Part shown: positions 49,401 through 59,900 of the stretch, piece by piece
Layout: each line of letters begins with the position of its first letter
Numbering within the stretch: the first letter of the stretch is position 1
Assembly (NCBI RefSeq): GCF_019175285.1
Contig: NC_056525.1
Span: 124,094,600-124,158,599, forward strand
Source of the DNA: Sceloporus undulatus
Lineage: Eukaryota; Chordata; Lepidosauria; Squamata; Phrynosomatidae
Direction: 5' to 3'
DNA: 64,000 bases
Notes under the pieces: generated by a model
Seen by the model: only the letters and a program-made list of their open reading frames with translations
Told to the model about the DNA's origin: nothing
Databases searched by the model: none
Program-made: the position numbers and the translations under genes

Positions 49401-52400
49401 TTGCCATACTGTGCCATTCTAGAATAATACAAAATTATTTTATTCTATACAAAAAACTCTCATGGGTGTCCTAAGAACCCAAGCAAATTTCTAGATCTCA
49501 GTGTTTCAGAAGTAAATCGGATATATCTTTCCTGTATCTAAGGAACAGTGGGTATACAAGTGGAGATTTCAGTGAGTGGGGTGGGGTCCTTCTTTCAGCA
49601 TAAGTTATCTCATGTGCTCTTCTGCTTTCACACACTAATTCCCTATTAAATTTAAAATTACAAGACATCTGCTACAGCCGGACAAAAATGCAAATTCTGC
49701 CCTAAAATATCCGCTGGGCACATTTAATCTTAGCTATACACATTCCTGATTTTTAAAATGTGTAAAATTCCAAATCCTTTGCTCGCGTGCAAGAGATGGA
49801 TTTTTTTGCGGGGTGTGTGTGCGTGCCAAAAATGACAACTGAGTAGTGCTTTATTGAAAGCATCGCAAACCTGGGGGCAAACAAAAGTTCCTTGCTTGGT
49901 CCATAGCACACTGACCTTTTAAAGAAATCTTTACCCCTTCATTACTGGGACATTCATTTTTCAACAGCTGTTTTTCGCTTTTAATTTTTTAAAATGCTGT
50001 TCTCATTTGTTCTCACATTTATGGTTTTAGTCCAGACATGAATTTTATAATTTTCAGACAAGTATGGGGAATGTGCAATCCTCCACACTGCAACTACCAT
50101 CATCCCACACCACTGGTTCTGCTGACTAGGGTTGCTGGGAGATGCAATCTGGAGGGCCAAGCATTCCCTTACTACTTTCACGCTTTATTTTGTGAACTAT
50201 CCAGACAGCTTTATTAGTCAGTACAGAAATGTAACAACACCTTTTTATCCGGACTCAGTCCTATCTATTTTATTTATGCTACCTAGGGGGAAATCTTGTT
50301 GAAAATCTTTGAAAGACAACTTCAAAATCTTCTCAATAAAACAAAATAAACAAAATCTCTAAACTGAATGTATTCATTATACAATACTGCTTCTAAAGGA
50401 GACAGGCTGTGCCTTATTAAGATGGTTTCCCAAGAGGGAAAAGCAAGGAATGCCATTGCAGGTATGGAAAATAGAAGTACTGGTATCCTCTTGTGTCCAT
50501 GGCTGCTTTAGTCTGATTCTCCACACAAATATCCCTGACCTGGGCCAAGGGATCAAAACTAGTACAGTATTTGAAACATAGGCAAAGGCATCCCGAGCAG
50601 CCCAAAGAAACAAAGTGTTTGCTTGCACTACTGTTTGAAATTGCTTCTGTTCAACAGAGCACTTTGCTGCCAGCAGCTGAAATTGGGCAATTAAAGAAAC
50701 AGGAGCATTTTGAGGACATGAAAGAGAGCAACTGGGAGCATTACTAGAATAAGCGCTAGCAAAAGGATCCTGTAAGTGTTCAAAAAGAGCATTCAAGGAA
50801 AAGCACAGGTGTTTAAACACAGCAGATAACAAGCTATGGAAAAAAAAAATTGGCACATGACACAGCAGTCCCCCCCACCCAAGCCTCAATATTGTTTGTC
50901 ATTTAATTGCCAACTTTCAGCACAAATTATATAAAAAATTACGTAGTCCCTTGGGTAATTTTAACAGGCTTTACCACTCCATACGCAATATCTATTTGCT
51001 TAGAGCTGCTAGTTAGGAGGCTCCATGGTAGTGCTTATATTTGCCTACCATTGCATTTTAGCCAGTTCATATAATAGCACATTTGAGGGTAAGACGTGGA
51101 ATTTTATATTCTGAACCTTTGTGCAGTATCAGGATATAGGAATTGGGAGACATGGAGTGGACTAGGACTGAGACAATGTAGAGGCAAAGAAAGAGAGGGC
51201 ATAGTGTGTCCCACCACTCCATTATCTGAAGAGTGCATATAACCTAGATTATTCCAATGTGTTTAGAAAATGAGAAATAAAAGAATAGTTCAAGGGAGAG
51301 TAAGAGTAAAATAACAAGGATGAAGGTTAAAATATTTTTGCTCTTATAAACTGGAAGTAAAAATGGAATGGTTATCTCAAACTCCTTCATATTTTTGTTA
51401 AAACAGCTTGTCAAGCTTGTTAAAACAGGCTCAAATACACTTCTTCCCTGGTGAAAGCAGAAATATCGTTAATGTAGATGCAATGAAGAGAATGAAAAGT
51501 GCACACACTAACATAATGCCATTGTTGTGTGCCTTTGCAACTTATTGTGACCGTAAGATTAACCCATCATGGGAGATTAAATTGTAAATAAATAAATAAA
51601 TAAATAAATAATAATAAGTGGAGAAATGTTAGCTTAAAAATTTACCCTGAAATCTTGGGTTAACTTATCCATGAGTCAGTACTCATTTCCACAGGAGTCA
51701 ACGTGGGGTGAAGTGGGGCAACATTACTTTGAGCGAACACATTGGCTGTGCTACTTCCCCACAGGTGTATGTCTTGATGTACAGTAGATGGAGGGTGCAG
51801 AGGAGGAGGCTGTTAGCACACAATGCCCAGTTTCCTAGAAGACATGATCTCTGCCTCCTCTTCTTCGCCTCCTGGACCAGAGGACAACTGCTACCTGGAC
51901 ATCTCACTCTCTTTGGTCACTGCCTGACCAAGAATCCTCTCCCTCAACCTTCTTTCCCCCACTCTCCTTGCTTTTCTCAGAACTTCTCTTTTTGACAACA
52001 TGCTTGTTGCTCTTCTTCTGTGCCAGTTCTGTATTCTCTGCACTTTTTGTTCAGAGGCAGGGCAACGGTGGAGGATGAATTGCTGACTACTGATGCTACC
52101 TGCTGTTCTCACTAGCTGCCTGGTTGGCCTCTTCTCTCTTCCACCCACATTCCACAAAGGCACATTTGTGTATGTTGGTCAGCTTTTCAAGAATCTGGGC
52201 TAAAATCTGGCAAAATTTAAAGTCTGGAATAACTGCTAATGTAGTTGCTGTTTTCTGTGCCCCATCCTTTACATTGTTTGTTACATGGTCCAAAGTTTTA
52301 CCCTAGATTTATGCACATGTCATAGCAAATTCCATAATTTTGGGCCCAAAACCTGTCCTTGACTTATTCATGAAATTGACTTATAGTATATATGGTAGAT

Positions 52401-53889
52401 AGTACAGTGGGCCCTTCTTTTATGCAGGGGATCCGTTCCAGACCCCCTCCCCCACATAAAGGAAATAATGCGTATGCTGGAGTCCCATTAGAAATAATGG
52501 GCCATGTGCCCATGGCGTGGTGTGGCATGTGCGCACCATCACTTCTTCTGGGGTGCGCCAGGTCTGACAACTAACTGTAAATCAAACAGGAAGATTGTGA
52601 TCTACTGTGCATGTATAGCCTCTAATTCTGCAAAAGCCAATCAAAATAAGAATTAAATTGCCATTTATGTACCAAGTGCATCTTGTAAATATTTCTGTCC
52701 CACCAGCTTGAGGTATTCCTCAATGGCTTTGGTAGCTAGTGTATTCTCCCTGAAGATCAACACATCATGCTCCCCACAGCGATCAACCTCAGACATCACT
52801 AGATCGGTCAAGAAATCCTAAAGGAGAAAAGTTAGACAAGAAGAAGATGTTTTAGTCAATGACAAATTGTGCTGTGCTAGGCAAGAAAACTGTTAGGATA
52901 TACCCAGATGGGAAGGATAAAAGAACTACTCTACTCAGCAAAAAAGCTACAAGGCTGGATTGTGTGAGATGCAGTGCCTGCTGCAAGAGAAAGTGGGGAT
53001 TTAGGGACTGAGAGGTACATTCAAGTGAATGGGCACCTGACAGTTGATACTTTTTATATGAGTTGACTATAGCTTCATCCTATTTTTTTTATTTGATAAT
53101 GAACTTTTTGAGGTAATTCTTTCCCCTTATTTTTAATACACAACACAGACTTCCTAAATTTAATGTATTTAAAATCTACAGTTCTTAGCTTAATCAAAGA
53201 ACATCCCCAATCTTTCTGATGGTGTTGTTATTCAGAGTAGGAGCACACAAACTGCATGTTTTACAGATTACTTAATCCAGGATAGGCAAGCAGTTGATGA
53301 ACTGTGTCAGTTGAGGAAGCCTGAATACTCAACCATCAATGGAAACTAGTCCAGTTTCTCACCCATTGCTCACTCTTATTTTCTGGCGCAAACATGGCCC
53401 TCACAGTCCACGTCTAAGGGCCCAAACAGACAGGCCAAAATAAAGCTGCTTTGGGTCACTTTGGAGGTATGCTGTTTAAATGACGCATCCATCTTAGGAG
53501 GCCAGAAGCTGCCCCAAAGCTGAGCTCCAGTCCTCTTAGGACGCATGCATTATTTAAACAGAATACCTCTAAAGTGACCCGAAGCAGCTTTATTTTGGCC
53601 TGTCTGATCGGGCCATAAATTGTTGTTTGCAATCTAGAGCTACCAATAGGCCATGTCTGAGAAGATTATACCTGACAGTAGCTCCGTTTAGATGTTTGGT
53701 AACTCTAATTTTGGAGGGGAGATGGTGACACACATACACTCCAGCCATGTTCCTACCATCCCACATTAATGGGGAAGGTCTCAAGCGAAACTTCATTTGG
53801 CTGAATGTAGCTACGGTATTGCACACAGTTAGGAAATCCAATTGTAAAACATTAACAATTCTGTGGAGCTCTTCAATCACGTCCAGCCA

Positions 53890-53940
<51 letters not shown>

Positions 53941-56900
53941 NNNNNNNNNNTTTAGCATCAGACAACCCCTGCCAGGATGCAGAACCTGGGAATACAGTTG
54001 TGTGTGTATGGCCAGAGCATATCTCCTTTTCAGAATTAGAGTTGCCTGAATGTCTTACATTATGGAGGTCTGGATTGAAATATCCATTTAGTTATGAATA
54101 CTTGGGCATAGCACTGCCACCCTAACCTACTGTCACAAACTACTTGTGAGAATAAGATGAGATGTCCTTGAATGTTTCGCCATGAGCATCTTGGAGCAAG
54201 GCAGGAATAAAAATCTAGGGATAATATCTCTAATTGATATCTATCAAGAATCAAAACTGGACACAATAAAAAGTGCAAAACAAGGATTTACGGTTATTTT
54301 CACATAGGACCCACAATTTAAAAGCATATAGGACAGCTAAAATACGTAGGATACTGATTAAACAAACGATTCAATTATAGTGTTAATTCATAACAGTTAA
54401 GATCACATTCCATGGCACAGTAAAAAAAATACAGCACACCTCATTAAAACACCTTTCTGCCTCAACCATTTAAAAGCTGAGGCCAGTTTAAATGAAAAAA
54501 AAATTCACTTGCTGGTGAAAAGAGAGTAGTCGGCATTTTTGACGTTTAAAGTTTCTGAACAGTTTCCAAAGGCAGTCCTACACAGAGTGTATTATAGAAT
54601 CCAAATGGGATGACTGGGGAGCATATAACCCAAACAACTTCACTGGCTATTTCCAGGCACTGACTGAAAGACTGTATCACCTTATATGAGCCTGCCTGAA
54701 TTTTCAATCCTCTGGGGGAAAGTTTTCTTTTGGTCCCCCTACCATCACATTTGCTCAGGACACAGGAGAGAGGGAGCCTTCTGAACGGCTACTCCCAGGG
54801 GAGACTAGGCTGGCCTTTTCCTGCTGTCCTTCCATTGGCAGGTGAAGACCTTTTTATTGAACAGGCATTTGGTGATTCAGGTCTAATCTTCACTGCAGAA
54901 ATAATAGTTTTATACTACTTTAACTGCCATGGCTCAATGCTATTGAATTCTGGGATTTGCAGTTTTGTGAGATATTTAGCCTTCTCTATCACAGAGATCT
55001 GGTGTCACAACAAAACCCAGATTCCATGAGCCATGACAGTTAAAGCAGTGTAAAATTGGATTATTTCTGCAGTGGAAATAAGAGCTAAATGGCTTTGTGG
55101 AAAGGTTCTTAATGGACTATGTGCTGCAATTTTATTATCATTGTCATGGTTTGAAATTATTTTATATTATTTTAGATTTTAATATGTTTTATAGTATGTA
55201 GCTTTAAAAATTCTAGAACTAATGTTTAATTCATCTATCTTATTTAAATTCATGTTGTAAGCCATTTTGTGTCCCATTTCGGGGAAAGGCAGGCTATTAA
55301 ATAAATAAATGGGATGTGCTACTGTTGTGAGATTGGACATCTTCAGGAACAGATGCACCTGGTACACTCCTGGATGCCACAAAAACTAGCCAAAGGTATA
55401 CACCTGTAATTTTAAGGAGATTGTAATTCTATCCAACACAAGCTGAATCTCTATTTGCTGATCTGCCTTCCAACTGACCAGCAGCTCCTCTGACATCTCC
55501 AATTTGTTTGCCCTCATTCTGGCCATTACTGACAACAGACATTGGTTTAGTACTCAAACAGCTTACTCAGAGTTAAGATGAAGGAGAAGAGATAGAGGTG
55601 AGTGTCATCTGCACATTGGTGTCCTTGTAAGAAGGGTAGAGACATAAAGGCCAAAAGAAGAAACTGGAAAATTGGGGGGAAATGTTTCTCGATTTTTTCT
55701 GAATATTGTACTTCCCTTCGCCCCCGACAAATGAAAAAAAAAGGAATATTTTCTTATAGAATGATCAATAAATATGTAAGACATATTTACCAATCACACA
55801 TTGTTTCTAAAATTTATGTAGCACATACACTGTTATTCAAAACTATTTACCGAATCTCGCATCGCTGTAATTCCTGATTGTGATTTCATTTTCTTGTGTC
55901 CTTTTTATGGAATGAGTGTTTTATGCCTGCATAACTCTACTGGGGACTAAAGAAGACAGAATGATAATCTTTGTTTTACTAATATACAATGGTTAGTTAA
56001 ATGGTGTCCTTTATATAAAATCAAGGTTTCCTTTTGGAAATTAAAAATATATATATTTTCAAGCCATCTGTAGATAAGGAAGGCCGACCATAGTGTTCTG
56101 TATGTTTCTAAAGCAGCAAAGTGACTTTTGACTTGGTTTATATAACATCATTTTTTCCTGAAAATTTAAAACTTAGATCAATCCTACCCAGAAAAAAAAT
56201 TATTTTTCCATGTCTTCAAATTTTTGGAACTTTTGCATCTCTATGACAGATGTATGAAAGAACCAAATCATAAACCTCTGTGTAGATTCAAATCCTTAAA
56301 AATTAGGAAGACATAGCAGCAATATGCCAGTGCAATTTTGTAACAAAAACCCATGAAAAACCCCCAACCAAATTCACTTCTCTAGATTATCTGAGGATAA
56401 TGTTACAAAAGCAGCACTAGCTATGAATAAGGATGGATCAGAAAAGTAATGTTTCCTGTAATTTTCATCTGATAGAAGAAAAATGAGGTCAACTGAAATA
56501 AATAAATGACTGCCCACGTCAGGCCCTGGTCCAAAAGCATAGATGATTATAGCAACCTTGATGAAGTTTACATTTGGTTCAGTGCTTAGACAGGAGATTG
56601 TCTGGGAATCTTGTGCTTTTCACCTTGAGTTTCATGATGGAGAAGGCAGGATATGAACATAAAATTAAAATACATATTTACATTTAATAATTTATCAAAG
56701 CTGATACCTTTATTGTCTCTTTCTTTAAAAACAGGCAATTTAATGATTCTAAAATGCTTACCCTTGTTTATGAATTACAGTGCTTTCATTTCTAAAGCAA
56801 TGGCAAACAGACAGCTGTTTCACTTTCAAAATAATGACAAAAATTTCTTGATTATGACCTCCTTCCATTTCTCAACAGCATTCAAGGGGAGCAATTCAAG

Positions 56901-59900
56901 GGCAGAAGGTCTGTCTATTCTTACCTTTGCTCTGCCAGTGCTCTGAAGAATGTGCACCAAAGCACAGGCCATCTCCTCTTTGTTCCTGACACTGATTACT
57001 GGCTCCAGGACAGAGCACAACACAGTGTAATTGTTGGTAATAAATTCAGCAAACTCTTTGTATTGCTCCATAGGGAGGATGGTGATGGTCTGGTATCGGG
57101 ATTTGATCCGAATGGATGGCCCTCCAGCCTTCCCTTTATTAGGGGTAGGAGTGCTGATCGGGTACCACTTCTCCACAAACTGTCGCCCAGTCACACTGGC
57201 TACGGGAATGTTGACCAGTCCAACATAGTTATTCTTGTCTTTTTTCTTTTTCTTTTCAAGGTCCTTGTAGATGTGGACAGTGATACTGTGGATGGGTGGA
57301 AGGCCAGAGAACTCAAAGTGCTCACCCCAGAAAATATTGTCAGCTTTTGTTTTACTTGTGGTGCGGGCAAATAAAGTATCGTCCAGGCACAATTCACAGA
57401 AGTATTTCTTCTTGGGGGCCAAGTCTTTGGCTTCAATGATCCAAAGACGCAATACATTCTCGGCTCGCCGGCAGTTATCCTGGAGAGAAAATGGTTTATT
57501 CATGCTTGGTAAGGCCAGGCTCCTTGCAAGGGTGAAACATTTCTCATGTAGAATTTTTGTTTTATGCAGCTCAGAACTTTTATCATTATTGTTGTTACAT
57601 GTAAATACCCCTTTTACACTGAAATATCATTAAAGGTGTGGCGGAACAACTAGTTTGTACAAATTGCCTGAACACGACAGACAGAACCTCATTTATTTTC
57701 CTTAAGAGCAATCAATGAAATAGTCTATCTTTAGCTGAGGGCAACCTCACTTTGTACACTACAAATATAGGCTAAATGGGAGTACATGAATTAAGACTAT
57801 GTGGGATCACAAACTTTTATGATTTTATAGATCAAACTAGTACCTTGGACTCAACCGAGAAAGCAACCACATTGCAGTTCATAAATAAATAAAAAACCTA
57901 ACAACGTTATACAGTAGGCCCTTCCCTTAGATGGAGGAATCCCACCGCATAAATGAAAATATGCTAGTGCCCCACTGCAAACAATGGGGCATGTGCTCAC
58001 AGCATTCACTCCATTCATTGAACTGTTGCACAGCTTCGGTGTAAGCTTGAAGCTGCATATAGCGCGCCCACATATGGTGCAGGCACACTGTTTGTATCCT
58101 GAAATCTTCCTCAACTAAGAGTTGGGATGCATCATATTAAAGCTGTTAAACTGTCTTCAAGGGTGGCTCTACATTGGCACAATGTATTGGACATATGACA
58201 ACAGATTGGTCAGTTTTTTATAAAGTGAAGCCAAAAGGGTTCATTCTTGGGCATGGCAGTTACTTCATCAATTAAAAACACTGCTAAATCTAGGGGTAGT
58301 CTCAAGTGATGGGCCTGATACTTAAGGTAGAATGTGGCCCTATCAAATCCAGACATGCTTTTAATCAGCATATGACTACACATTTGCACATGTTTGCCCC
58401 ATGCACAAAATCTGCATCTGTGCCTTTTTATGATTAAGTTTAGTTCAAAATGTTCAGGTTGGCTAGCTGATAATTAGCATACTGATGACACCATGGTTCA
58501 AATTCAAATCCTAGAACAACCTCACCTGGCACCATACAGATGTTAAATAAGGACAGCAGATAATGAGAAACAAGGCAGAATGCTCACTGGGGAAGAGCCA
58601 CTGCTATCTTGTAGAACTGTTCTGAGAGGCAGAAATAATGCCACACACACACACACAGTACTCTCACCCACAGATTACACAAGCAGTAGGAATGGGATCA
58701 CACTTCTTCTGTTTCTCCCTAGCATAGGTTGTCTGTTTGAGAAATGAAGACATTTTTTGTCCTAAACTACAACTAGAAGCTGGGTTTAAATAGATCTATA
58801 GAGCAGATAGTAAAACGCACCATTAATAAAATTATAACACTGGGACTGCCAAAAAGAGTCATCATTCTAGAAATTGATTCTCAATATGACATAATTTAAC
58901 TCTGGATAACCTTTCTTTTAAAATGTGAACATAAAAATTCAGAATTGTTAGCATATGTCTTTGGGCTGCTTTGCAAAAGAAAAAGGTCTTGACTGCTAAA
59001 CCCAGGGACTTTTTCAATAATACAGACAATGACAAAGTCTCCTGGAGAAGAGAATCATTAGCAAGGCTGACAGAAGACAGTGTGTTAGAGACCTAATCTA
59101 TTACACTTTAGTATAAATCTCAGCAGGATGCAATTTGGCATTATTGAGCCATTATTCTCTTGGGGCAGCGAGAAGGTTGCTATCAACCTAATTAAGTGGG
59201 TATGTTGCTTGGGGAAGATGAACACAATTATGCAGGGTGCATTTTACCACTGGATGCTTTCCTAAAGTGACACCATATATGGTACCTTGTTAGGCTGGAT
59301 TGCCCTACGCAGGTTTTCCATCCACTTGTCTCTTTCGGCAGCAGAAGAACAGCTGAAGCATTTACTGCCACTAGAGTAGGTTACCTAAGATATATTAAGA
59401 AAATGTAGAATCAGTCAACTCATAACCGAGGTAGCAATTTGCACATCAGGATGCCTTGCAAATAAACACCTTATATACCTTACAAACAATCCAAGAATCA
59501 TGCCTATGCTAAATGAAACAAACTAACTACTGTATGAACAGAAACAAAGATTGATTTCACATACATTATCATGAGCATCAAAGAGCAGGAGAGTACAGTA
59601 AAAGGAATAGAAAGGTATGTATGTTTTCCTCCCCACCCCAATTTACAAACTTCGGAGATCTCACTTGAAAAGATTGAAGTTTCTGTCCAGAAGTAAAAGT
59701 AACTAGAAACATATTTAGAAAAACACAGAATGCTGACATTCCCAAGACATTAAATTCTGTATTAGAGAGGCAATTCAATTATTAAATGGCAAAGACATTT
59801 CAGAATAACAGAAGCCTAACCCACCGGATATTATCTTAAGATATTTGAAAAACATCAAGAGCATTATAGTCTAGCTTGGAATCTATTATATGGCAGCTAA

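Larger units (their letters stand above)
49026..52672. other. RASAL2 intron, 3.6 kb
   Basis: Contains a short palindromic dispersed repeat at 50072-50166, a SINE scrap at 51522-51575, an AAAT microsatellite, a repeat end at about 52290-52398 and a TA-type MITE at 52405-52577. Confidence 0.7.
52818..56924. other. RASAL2 intron, 4.1 kb, with assembly gap
   Basis: Contains palindromic MITE copy 4, an AAT microsatellite with a ten-N gap, a small hAT-like MITE at 54891-55074 and a LINE-like tail at about 55250-55312. No exon seen. Confidence 0.75.

Noticed and set aside
53590-54049. Overlapping frames with long poly-isoleucine runs
   Set aside because: They are translations of the AAT microsatellite and the assembly gap.
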